A stretch of 64,000 nucleotides of DNA from NCBI GenBank assembly GCA_036936605.1, contig JAUPFV010000001.1, forward strand, positions 341,941,081-342,005,080, given 5' to 3'. Position numbers and translations under genes: made by a program. The notes beneath the pieces are model-generated. The model was not told where the DNA came from and ran no database searches. It worked only from the letters and a program-made list of their open reading frames with translations. Source of the stretch: Limnanthes douglasii subsp. nivea. Taxonomy: Eukaryota; Streptophyta; Magnoliopsida; Brassicales; Limnanthaceae. Below are positions 11,190 to 19,690 of the stretch, one piece after another (positions within the stretch are counted from its first letter, which is position 1; each line of letters begins with the position of its first letter).

Positions 11190-11656
11190 TTTATGGTGTA
11201 TTTTATTTATCTTTTACTCAAACTAAAGTCCTTGGAAGGCCAAGGCACTATTTTTGTTGTGGTGTCCAGTATTATTCGGACAGATTTTTTGTACTGTGCC
11301 CTAACTTGTTCAAAAAGTCCTTGGAAGGCCAAGGCAATTTTAAGTTGTTGAATGAATGTTTCTATTTTGCTCAACCATCATCTTCTTTCATTATTTGTTT
11401 TAGTTTAGATAGCTAGAATTTAAGTAGCTTTGAGTTATTTCATTGTGAGAGTGTTAAGATTCTCCGGCTAGAGTTTAAATAGCCGTTAGACCTTTTAGTC
11501 CGGGTAGTATGACAAGAGATAGAATTTTGAAACTACTTAGAAAATTTTGAAGAAGGCATCAAATTTCATTGAAAGCTCTCCGTGCCACCGAAGAGGGGAA
11601 GGTATGCCCCCAAATATTTACATGGATGTTTAAACAAGTAAATATTTACACAAGTG
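11190..11656. other. Convergent 3' region between the antisense ORF and pol
   Basis: No coding. Two identical 16-base hairpins, CCTTGGAAGGCCAAGG, lie at 11230-11245 and 11319-11334 in a longer repeated context (AAGTCCTTGGAAGGCCAAGG). They could be 3' end or folding signals of the antisense transcript. Confidence 0.6.
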
Positions 11657-14600
11657 TTATTCCAAGTACATTCGAAGGTGTTCAATATTCCAAGGGTGAG
11701 TTAAAACCCTGCCATCTTTGTCTTCCAACCAATAAGTCCGAGGCTTGATTCTTTCAACTACAGTATATGGACCCTCCCAGGTTGGGGCCAACTTTCCGAA
11801 GAGCTTTTCCTTAGTATGCAAGAAGACCTTCCTTAATACTTTGTCCCCTGGTTGGAAATCTCTTCTTTTAACCTTAGAAGCAAACCTGCTTCTCATCAAG
11901 CTCTGATAGTGTGCCACTCTTAGGCAAGCTTTAACCCGTCTTTCTTCTATTAAATCAAGTTGATTTCTGACGGCCATCTCATTAGCATGTGCGGAGAAGT
12001 TATGAATACGAAAGGAAGGGAGTGTCTTCTCTATGGGGGCTACTGCATCCATTCCATAGACCAAGGCAAAGGGAGACTCTTGTGTTGCAGCCCCAGGCGT
12101 CGTCTGGTAGGCCCACAAGACCTCTTGTAGATAACTAGGCCACTTCCCAGCAGCCCCTTCTAGATTTTTCCTTAAACCGGACAGTATAGTTCTATTAGCC
12201 ACTTCAACCTGCCCATTGGCTTGTGGGTGGAAAGGTGAAGAAAAGCAGTGTTGTATACCCCTTGAGGCACAGAAGCTTTCCATTTCTCTATTGTCAAACT
12301 GTGGCCCATTGTCTGTTGTTATCTTCTGTGGGACACCGAATCTGCAACATATGTTGGACATAATGAATTTTATGACAGCTTTCGATGTTGTCCCTGCCAG
12401 GGGAGCTGCTTCTATCCACTTTGAGAAGTAGTCAATGGCCACAATTATAGTTTTACGCCCTCCGGACGCCACATGGAGAGGCCCAACCAAGTCCAATCCC
12501 CATCGAGCAAAAGGGATGGGCTCAGAAATTGACTCCAAAGGAATGGCTGGTACATGAATTTCATTGTTGTACCTCTGGCATGGGTCACACCTTCTTACCA
12601 GCTCCTTAGCATCTTTCATGATTGATGGCCAATAGTATCCGGAGAGTAACACTCTTCTTGTTAAAGCTCTGAATCCACAATGGGCTGATCCCTCACCATC
12701 ATGCAATTCGGAGAGGACCACTTGTGACTCATTATCCCCTAAACAACGTAGGAGAGGTTTACTATAGGATTTTTTGTACAACACTTCCCTCAACATAATG
12801 AAACCACGAGCCTTGTGTTTCAATGTTCTGGCTTGTGACTTATCTGAAGGCATAATACCATCGGACAGATATTGTATGAGAGGAGATCTCCAGTCTTGAG
12901 GCCGACTCACTTGTATTTCAAAAACTTCCTCTTTTCCACCCTCACTAAGTTGAATAGAAGGGCTTTCAAGCACATGGATCCATGGGTAGGACTCCGTATA
13001 TGCTATTGTTGCCAATGAGTCTGCTAGCTCATTTTCTGCCCGAGGAATGTGCTCATAGACAACAAATTTAAACTTTAGCGCTTCATTTTTGAGGAGGAGT
13101 AAATATTTTACCAACTGCTCCTTTCTAGCCTCAGATTGGCCTAAGGCATGGTGGATAAGTAACTGGGAGTCACTTAGAAGCTTGACCATTTTAGCCCTAC
13201 AGATGTGGGCCAACTTTAACCCAGCTATAGCTGTTTCGTATTCGGACTCGTTATTAGATGCCCTGAAAGCAAAACAAATAGCTTGGTACATGCTGTCCCC
13301 ATATGGGGAAGTGAGACATATTCCTGCACCACATCCCATGGTGCTAGACCCTCCGTCTGTTCGGACAATCCACACTTTCTTATCTTTTGAATCAGTAGGT
13401 TGCTCTGAATCCCTATCGGAGTGGAATTCAACCAGAAAATCAGCCACAACTTGGGCTTTTACTGCTGTTTTGGGAGCAAAGTCTATGTCGAAGTCGCCCA
13501 ACTCCACTGACCACTTCGTCATTCTGCTTGAAATGTCTGCTTTTTGAAGGACATTCTTTAAAGGGAAAGATGTCCGGACGATGATAGGATGAGCCTGAAA
13601 GTAAGGCCTCATTTTTCTTGCAGCTATCACAAGAGCTAATGCCAGTTTTTTGAGTTTCAAGTAACGCCTCTTAGCATCAATCAAGCTTTTGCTGACGTAG
13701 TACACTAGGTAGGGACAACCATCGACCTCTCTTACCAACACAGCACTGATGGCACAACTTGAAACGGCCAGATACACAATAAGAGTCTCCCCGTCAACTG
13801 GTTTGAACAAAGTTTTGGGAGAGGAGAGATGTTTCTTGATTTCATTGAATGCCTCACCACACTGTGGGGTCCATTCGAACCCTTTTGAACCCTTCAAAGT
13901 TTGAAAGAATGGAGCACACCTGTCCGAAGATCTGGAGATGAATCTGTTCAAGGCAACTAATCTCCCCGTTAATTGTTGTACTTCTTTAATGTTTCGAGGA
14001 GGCTCCATCTGGAATAAGGCATTGAGTTGGTCCGGGTCGGGCTGTATTCCATGCTCACTTATGATATACCCTAAGAACTTCCCGGACTGCACTCCGAACA
14101 CACACTTTTCAGGGTATAGTTTTAAATTCACTTTTGCCAAGTTGGCAAAAGGTTTTTGGAGATCGGACAAGTGCAACTGCTCATCCACACTTTTCACCAT
14201 CATATCGTCAATGTAAACCTCCATATTTCTTCCAATTTGATCAGCAAATGCCTTGTTGACTAACCTTTGATAAGTAGCCTCAGCATTTTTCAAGCCAAAA
14301 GGCATCACCTTGTAGCAATGTAGACCCCTATCAGTGACAAACGTGGTATGTCCTTGATCTTTTGGATCTACTTGGATCTGATTGTACCCGGAGAAGGCAT
14401 CCATGAAGGAGAGCAGCTTGTTCCCAGAAGTAGAGTCTACTAACTGATCTATCCGGGGAACCGGATACAAATCTTTTGGGCAAGCTCTATTAAGATCTGT
14501 GAAGTCAATGCACATGCGCCATTTTCCATTTTTCTTTTTTACCAGGACAGGATTGGCAGTCCACAAAGGGTATTGAGATTCTTTGATGTGTCCCATCTTT

Positions 14601-14911
14601 GTGAGTCTGTCAACCTCTTGTACTATGACATCAGCCTTTTCTTTTGAGAAAGATCTCCTCTTTTGAACCACTGGTGCCACATCTCTCCGGACAGATAGGT
14701 GATGGGATATCACCTCTGATGGAACTCCAGTAACATCAGCATTGCACCAAGCAAAAACGTGCTGATGGTCTTTCAAGAATTTCAACATCTCTTCTTTCAA
14801 CATTGGTGGCATCTTGGACCCTATCTTGACACTTTTACCTTCTTCCAAGTAGTGCGTTTCAACCTCTTCAATTGGAATCAACACTCCAGGGGTCTCTCTG
14901 GGGTCATCCAT
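11657..14911 (-). CDS. pol: Tat pol: reverse transcriptase, dual RNase H, integrase
   Basis: An intact 1084-residue frame; it is open further upstream to the TAG at 14945-14947. RT has FMDAFSGYNQ (Asp171) and YIDDM (233-237). A first RNase H follows at about 340-440, with VYLAVSSCAISAVL where the catalytic Asp is lost. A second RNase H at about 512-640 has TDGGS, NNESEYE, SDSQLL and ELADSLA, an apparently complete active site. Integrase has an H-H-C-C region (H737, H744, C776, C779), then D807 (WGLDLVG), D867 (TTDNGPQFD) and E903 (NGQVEVANR), i.e. D-D-35-E, and a WEGPY motif near the end. No chromodomain. This gives reverse transcription and integration functions in the virus-like particle. 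ATG 14911 is nominal; pol is probably made as part of a polyprotein. Confidence 0.95.
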   Translation of the reverse strand: MDDPRETPGVLIPIEEVETHYLEEGKSVKIGSKMPPMLKEEMLKFLKDHQHVFAWCNADVTGVPSEVISHHLSVRRDVAPVVQKRRSFSKEKADVIVQEVDRLTKMGHIKESQYPLWTANPVLVKKKNGKWRMCIDFTDLNRACPKDLYPVPRIDQLVDSTSGNKLLSFMDAFSGYNQIQVDPKDQGHTTFVTDRGLHCYKVMPFGLKNAEATYQRLVNKAFADQIGRNMEVYIDDMMVKSVDEQLHLSDLQKPFANLAKVNLKLYPEKCVFGVQSGKFLGYIISEHGIQPDPDQLNALFQMEPPRNIKEVQQLTGRLVALNRFISRSSDRCAPFFQTLKGSKGFEWTPQCGEAFNEIKKHLSSPKTLFKPVDGETLIVYLAVSSCAISAVLVREVDGCPYLVYYVSKSLIDAKRRYLKLKKLALALVIAARKMRPYFQAHPIIVRTSFPLKNVLQKADISSRMTKWSVELGDFDIDFAPKTAVKAQVVADFLVEFHSDRDSEQPTDSKDKKVWIVRTDGGSSTMGCGAGICLTSPYGDSMYQAICFAFRASNNESEYETAIAGLKLAHICRAKMVKLLSDSQLLIHHALGQSEARKEQLVKYLLLLKNEALKFKFVVYEHIPRAENELADSLATIAYTESYPWIHVLESPSIQLSEGGKEEVFEIQVSRPQDWRSPLIQYLSDGIMPSDKSQARTLKHKARGFIMLREVLYKKSYSKPLLRCLGDNESQVVLSELHDGEGSAHCGFRALTRRVLLSGYYWPSIMKDAKELVRRCDPCQRYNNEIHVPAIPLESISEPIPFARWGLDLVGPLHVASGGRKTIIVAIDYFSKWIEAAPLAGTTSKAVIKFIMSNICCRFGVPQKITTDNGPQFDNREMESFCASRGIQHCFSSPFHPQANGQVEVANRTILSGLRKNLEGAAGKWPSYLQEVLWAYQTTPGAATQESPFALVYGMDAVAPIEKTLPSFRIHNFSAHANEMAVRNQLDLIEERRVKACLRVAHYQSLMRSRFASKVKRRDFQPGDKVLRKVFLHTKEKLFGKLAPTWEGPYTVVERIKPRTYWLEDKDGRVLTHPWNIEHLRMYLE

Positions 14912-14944
14912 CTCACCCTCACCCCCAGAAAGGCCCTCAAACTG

Positions 14945-16231
14945 CTATCGATCATTTATACGGACTGCCCCCAACGTTCGTGGAGCCAAGGCAGTGGCAT
15001 AGCATTCTCTTGCAATCTTTTGACTGCTCCGGACAACCCCAACCTGTCCCTGAACAGCATACTTTAAACACTGATGGACTGTTGAAGCTACTGCATGCAT
15101 CTTAGAGAGCCAAGATCTCCCTAGTATAGCATTGTAGCAAGTGGGACAATCCACCACGATAAAGAGTATTCTAACCATTTTTTTGAAAGGGCCCCTGCCC
15201 AATAACATCTTTTCTTCAAATTCTCCGATCACATCGGCTGAGCTGCCCGTGAAGCCCACGATTGATCTGTCTGACTTTTGAATCACAGCTGGATTTTTAA
15301 TTTTCTTGTAAGTGGTTAGGAAAAGGATATTGGCAGAGCTTCCAGTATCCACCAGAATTCGCCTTATCTCATTGCCCCCTATAGATGCTCCTATGACAAC
15401 AGCATCCTCATGAGGGCCAACAATATCTCTCAAATCATCCTCATCAAAGACTATGAATGGGAATGAGTTTGGTGATTGATAAGATGTCATGCCTCCTTCT
15501 AGCTGGGAGGCTAAATTATGAACATGCCTATTTCTTGAAGAAGCAGTAGGAGCTGTCATAGTGTCCCCTCCGAAAATCGTCAGTGACTCGAAGAATTTAA
15601 TGAGCCCGGAGACCGTCCTAGAACACTCCTCCATAGCACCCACCCTATTTCGTGTTGGATCAGGATCCAAGTATTCAGATTCCACATCAAACCTTTCAAC
15701 TATTACCATGGCCCCCTCCGGGGCAGCATTACTTGGACCAACCCGGTGAGTGTTGTCAGGCCTGTTGCCTCCTCTTCTTTTAACGTATGCACCCAACTTT
15801 CCCCTTTCAATCAAGTTTTGAACCTCTTGTTTCAACGCTATGCAATCATCAGTGGTATGGCCAATATCATTGTGGTATTGGCAAAAGGAGTTGTTACGAT
15901 GCTCTCTGGGAGACTGCAAGGTTCCTGGTCTTCGGTAGTGCACCTCATCTTTTGTTTTATCGAAAATGGTGGCCACGCTTTCTTTGAGCTTTGCGAACCA
16001 CTCCGGTTGGACCCATGGCCCTCTTTTGTTTCTGGATTGTTGACTTTGAGCAGGAGCAGTTGGCTGAGACTGAGCTTTTGCCCTACCATGCCCCTGTCCG
16101 GTTTCTCTTCCTTTGTTCCCGGACTGGTTTTGATTTGGTGTTGGTGCCATCGGGGTGGATCTCACCTGTCTGTGCACCCTGGTTTTCTTTGTTTCATCAA
16201 CGTTTATTTGCTTGCCAACCTGATTTAGCAA
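14945..16231 (-). CDS. Tat gag C-terminal part and aspartic protease
   Basis: A 428-codon frame whose N-terminus continues gag in a different frame; there is no ATG at its beginning and it is probably not a separate gene. It has basic and Gln-rich linkers, then the Tat-type CHHC knuckle FCQYHNDIGHTTDDC (about 116-130). The retropepsin site VDTGSSANILF is at about 294-304, with a conserved LGRSWLSKMHAV downstream. It ends at TAG 14945-14947, followed in the same frame by CAG and the pol sequence, so one stop codon separates it from pol. That stop may be mutational or suppressed. Confidence 0.88.
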   Translation of the reverse strand: MLNQVGKQINVDETKKTRVHRQVRSTPMAPTPNQNQSGNKGRETGQGHGRAKAQSQPTAPAQSQQSRNKRGPWVQPEWFAKLKESVATIFDKTKDEVHYRRPGTLQSPREHRNNSFCQYHNDIGHTTDDCIALKQEVQNLIERGKLGAYVKRRGGNRPDNTHRVGPSNAAPEGAMVIVERFDVESEYLDPDPTRNRVGAMEECSRTVSGLIKFFESLTIFGGDTMTAPTASSRNRHVHNLASQLEGGMTSYQSPNSFPFIVFDEDDLRDIVGPHEDAVVIGASIGGNEIRRILVDTGSSANILFLTTYKKIKNPAVIQKSDRSIVGFTGSSADVIGEFEEKMLLGRGPFKKMVRILFIVVDCPTCYNAILGRSWLSKMHAVASTVHQCLKYAVQGQVGVVRSSQKIARECYATALAPRTLGAVRINDR

Positions 16232-17331
16232 TCCCCCCAGGTCATGGCCTTCTTTCTGGTCACCGAATCAGCCAGATTGCCTGGGTTCAAACCTTGCCTT
16301 AGGGATGTTATTGCCACCTGTTCGAAGCAATCAGCCAACCCATTCTTTGTGTTTACAAAACGACTTATGTACTCCTTCAAGGACTCATTTGGCTCCTGGG
16401 CACAATGGATTATTGTGTCTCCATTACCCTTCAGCTCCTTACCCCCTACAAACTGCCTTCGAAAGGCCACCCAAAATGTATCAAAATCTTTAATACAACC
16501 TTGAGGCAGGCTGTTGTACCATTTCAGAGCACTCCCCGTAAAAGATTGGGAGAATGCCCTACACAGTAGTTTATCATCGTCATCAAAGTTCATCATGAAG
16601 TTCTTGAATTGCTCCAGATGATTGTCCGGATCAGCACTGCCATCGTACTTCTCCATCTTAGTACTGTCAAACCTCTTGGGGAGGTTTCCGGACAGGATTT
16701 TAGAAAACAGTGGAGACTGCCTCCAATTCCTTCCACGACTGAACACAGTATCCTCATTGGGAGTTGTAAAGATACCTGGCTCATCGTGGAAAGCAAAGGG
16801 ATCCATCAGCATCTTGTCCATATACCTCCGGTGGTGAGATGACCCCTTTCCAATATGCCTTTTCATTCTTCCATGGTGATCTCTCTTTCTTGAATATTTC
16901 TTAACCTGCTTTTGCTTTTTCTTGGTTCGACCCTCATCGCTGCTAGAGGACAAGGATTTTTCATTTCCCTCACTGTCCGAAGAGCTGCCTGAAGATTCTG
17001 AGCTTGAGTCAGAGCTCTCCACAGGCTTGGACCGGTGAGACTTTTTAGAACTGGCATGTGTCTTTTTGGTACTCACATGAGTTTTCGAAGCCTCAGGCTC
17101 TCTAGGGTTGTCGGTATGATGAGCAGCTGATGCTTTGGATTTTTCTTTCACGCCTATCTTGGCCTTCTCAGCCTTCAGAGCTTCTATTTCAGCCCTCAGC
17201 CTGTCACGCTCTTCGATAGTGTACTCATCATTCTCTCCCACCACTTCGAGCAAAGCTGGTGGCACTTCTGGATTGTCCGGATTCATACGGACAGAATTTC
17301 TTGGCAGGTTTTGAATGCTTGATTCAGGCAC
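16225..17331 (-). CDS. gag: Tat gag (capsid core)
   Basis: A 368-codon frame starting shortly after the PBS. Its N-terminal third is charged and Ser-rich. The gag core at about 225-300 has HLEQFKNFMMNFDDDD, WYNSLPQGCIKDFDTF and RRQFVGG, matching the two relic gags at 300-3930. It ends abruptly with MTWGDC-stop at 16225-16227 next to a run of six G (16233-16238, minus strand). The next frame continues with residues expected for the same protein. A one-base change or a programmed -1 shift therefore separates it from the protease frame. Structural protein of the retroelement particle. Confidence 0.88.
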   Translation of the reverse strand: MPESSIQNLPRNSVRMNPDNPEVPPALLEVVGENDEYTIEERDRLRAEIEALKAEKAKIGVKEKSKASAAHHTDNPREPEASKTHVSTKKTHASSKKSHRSKPVESSDSSSESSGSSSDSEGNEKSLSSSSDEGRTKKKQKQVKKYSRKRDHHGRMKRHIGKGSSHHRRYMDKMLMDPFAFHDEPGIFTTPNEDTVFSRGRNWRQSPLFSKILSGNLPKRFDSTKMEKYDGSADPDNHLEQFKNFMMNFDDDDKLLCRAFSQSFTGSALKWYNSLPQGCIKDFDTFWVAFRRQFVGGKELKGNGDTIIHCAQEPNESLKEYISRFVNTKNGLADCFEQVAITSLRQGLNPGNLADSVTRKKAMTWGDC

Positions 17332-17338
17332 CTCTCTC

Positions 17339-17356
17339 CTCCCACTGTGGTCGCCA
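17339..17356 (-). other. Primer-binding site of the Tat element
   Basis: Three bases after the 5' LTR end, the minus strand reads TGGCGACCACAGTGGGAG. This is complementary in form to a tRNA 3' end with CCA. Tat/Ogre elements often use tRNA-Arg; that assignment is inferred here and not checked against a tRNA set. Confidence 0.75.
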
Positions 17357-17359
17357 ATT

Positions 17360-17861
17360 TGGTGTGGATAATAATTGCCTGAGGTTAGGCTAGTAATTTT
17401 AAGTGGAGTTTCAAGGTGGTGTATGGGTGTTTAACGGTGGTGTATGGGTGTTTAACGGTGGTGTATGGGTGTTTAACGGTGGTGTATGGGTGTTTAACGG
17501 TGGAGAGATAATTAAGCAGCTTGGTAGCAGTTAATTTTCATTACCCATAGTTAATGCTGGTGGTTGGCTATTTATAGTATGATGTTTGGGCCCTTATGGG
17601 CTTTCAGGTCATGTTTGATGGACCCGGGTCATGTTTAAAGACCCATGAGTTCTAAGCAGAAGGGCATGTAGCTTAGTCAGGAAGTGTTTAGGTTTTTTAG
17701 TACTTTAGTCATAGTTCGAACAGCCTTAAGTTTACAGTGTTCAAAGTAATCTGTCCGGTCCAAATGATCTGTCCGATTTATGTCCTTGTAGCCTGTCCGG
17801 CATTCGGAGAGACTTAGACTGATTTACCCTTCCGGGGAGCATGCTGAATTCGGACTCATCA
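17360..17861 (-). repeat. Tat element 5' LTR
   Basis: 502 bp, same ends as the left LTR. Four copies of the 21-bp repeat lie at 17418-17501 instead of two. Upstream of the TATA box on the element's strand, three CGGACAG words sit at 17751-17757, 17769-17775 and 17793-17799. Confidence 0.95.
17569..17577 (-). promoter_or_regulatory. TATA box in the Tat 5' LTR
   Basis: The minus strand reads CTATAAATA, about 285 bases into the LTR. The 21-bp repeats lie downstream of it, in the likely R-U5 part. The same box is in the left LTR at 7488-7497, with one flanking base changed. Confidence 0.65.
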
Positions 17862-17866
17862 AATTC
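17862..17866. repeat. Target-site duplication AATTC, right
   Basis: Matches 7316-7320 exactly. The sequence on its right resumes the RNase H frame of the older chromovirus. Confidence 0.95.
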
Positions 17867-19690
17867 AACCCAATGGACATGATGTTCGTTGAGCCTTCAT
17901 TGTCTCTATAAATACTTCAAAGATTTGTGATCTATGTGAATTAAAAATTCTTTTGGCCATAGATAGTAGTACTAATTTTCCAAAGACTTGACAAATGTAC
18001 AGATCTCATTATCATAAGTGGGGTAATTTAAGTTTGTACCACTCAAATTTGCACTAAAATAAGTAATTGGTCAAATTTTTTGCATCAAAACGGATCCAAT
18101 TCTAATTTTTGAGCCATCACACCAAGCTTCAAATGTTATAGCAAAGTTAAGTACGATAAGCAAATGTGCACTACTTAATTAATCTTATATCATATTAAAT
18201 TCATTTTCTTGTACTTTTCCCCACTCAACTAGAATATTTTTCTTAATAACTTTAGTAAGAGAATGATTTAAGCTTGATGAGTCTAGATTTTGTATATTGT
18301 GTTTCAAATGAATCTAGCTAATAGACCTACGATCAATGAGAAATGTTTTGGCATTTTGTAAGGTGCTTTTAACTAACACGAGTCTAACTCACCAGAATTT
18401 TAAGAGCATAAGACTAGTGAGTTTATATCAAAAGAGAAAGTACTTGACAATATGTGAATAATAAAAAATGAATGCCCCCCTCAAGTGAGGTGATCTTTTC
18501 GTAGTGATCATTTTGGGCTTAGGTCTCTATTGGTCTAAAATATATTAAAACTCTTTTTGTAACCTTTTATTCATAGTAACAAATATCAATTGGACCGGAC
18601 CATTAACCGATCCACTAGTTTACCAAATTGTCCCATATCAAAACTACTAAAATCTCATACAAACCGATAATTGAATAGAGTTAAACCATTCAAACTCCTC
18701 ACATCACTGATTGTTTTAGGGATTGGTCAATCTATAACAACTTTCAAGTTTTCCTCATCTACTTAAAATCCTACCTTACTTACAACAAAACTAATAGACA
18801 CGGGTATATCCATTAAATATATGCACTTATTGAGATTAACATACAATTTATTTAGAATTTCCAGAACATATTAGAGATGCATCACATGTTCTTCAAAAGT
18901 TTTTCTATAAATTAATTTACCATAAAAATATACAACTAAAAATATGCTAGTAAAAGCACACAAAACATGATACATTCAATGCACAAATGTGCTCGGATAA
19001 TTAATTAATCCAAAATACATTACTAACCACTCATATAAACAATATTTAGTTTTAAAACCAGTTGTTCATTCATCATATTCATTCATCATAATATGATGGT
19101 ATCCACTTTTAAGATCAATTTTCGTAAATACACATGAACCATGTAATTCATCCATGATATAATCAAATCTTAGAATGTGATAGTGCTCATTTACCATTAT
19201 ATTGCTGATGACTCGACAATTAACTATCATTTTCAATGTTCTATCATTCTTAATATTTAATAGCCTAAGAATTGTACATAGACTTCTATATTATCACACA
19301 TATCTTTTTTCAAATAATGTATTTATTTGATGCTGAAGTTCCTTAGTTTCATTAAGACTGTTACTATAAAAAAGTCAGCTGGGAATCAATTCATCGTATA
19401 CAAAATCAAGTTAACGTTCAATCCCTCTAATTCGAGGTAAACTATAGGATACATCTTTCGGAAGAATATCTTCAAACTCTTGCAAAAGAGAAACAACATC
19501 GCTTGTACGGTCACCAACGACATGATTATGACATAAAAGAGTCTTATTGTATGAGTACAATAGAGAGGTGGTTTGAAAATAAATCTATTCTGATCTCATT
19601 TTGTTTACCATGTAACCAAAATTTTATTCTCTTGTTCTTACTATAATCTAAATCAACTTCCATTTTTTTCCTCTCATCAGTGTTTTCTTA
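17867..19690 (-). pseudogene. Chromovirus-like RT and RNase H remnant
   Basis: Minus-strand, stop-ridden but clearly colinear with plant chromovirus pol. The pre-RT linker is at about 19690-19400 (VVSLLQEFEDILPKDV, ETKELQHQINTLFEK). RT follows with IMDELHGSCVFTKIDLKSGY (about 19090-19170) and YEWLVM. Further on is LEILNKLYVNLNKCIYLMD, then ISDVRSLNGLTLFNYRFV. RNase H has DGSKIRIGSVLMQ (about 18090), LNYPTYDNEI and IHIDHKSLKYL, ending at HHVHWVEF where the Tat element inserted. Nonsense codons and gaps make it inactive. It may or may not belong with the LTR-gag-protease remnant at 23140-25245. Confidence 0.85.

Larger units (their letters stand above)
7321..17861 (-). mobile_element. Nearly complete Tat-lineage Ty3/gypsy retrotransposon
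   Basis: A 10.5-kb element transcribed on the minus strand with a perfect 5-bp TSD (AATTC), LTRs of 459 and 502 bp, PBS, PPT, gag, protease and an intact pol. The order RT, RNase H, second RNase H, integrase, with no chromodomain, is the plant Tat (Retand/Ogre-like) architecture. A long antisense ORF lies between pol and the 3' LTR, as known for some Tat elements. Apart from the 21-bp repeat number, the LTRs differ by about eight substitutions and one indel by eye (about 2 percent), so the insertion is young. Gag and pro are separated by a frame change and pro and pol by one TAG. It is inserted in an older chromovirus. Confidence 0.95.

Noticed and set aside
12216..16842. Several plus-strand frames of 60-160 codons across pol, pro and gag
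   Set aside because: Shadows of the GC-richer minus-strand gag-pro-pol; residues show no domain.
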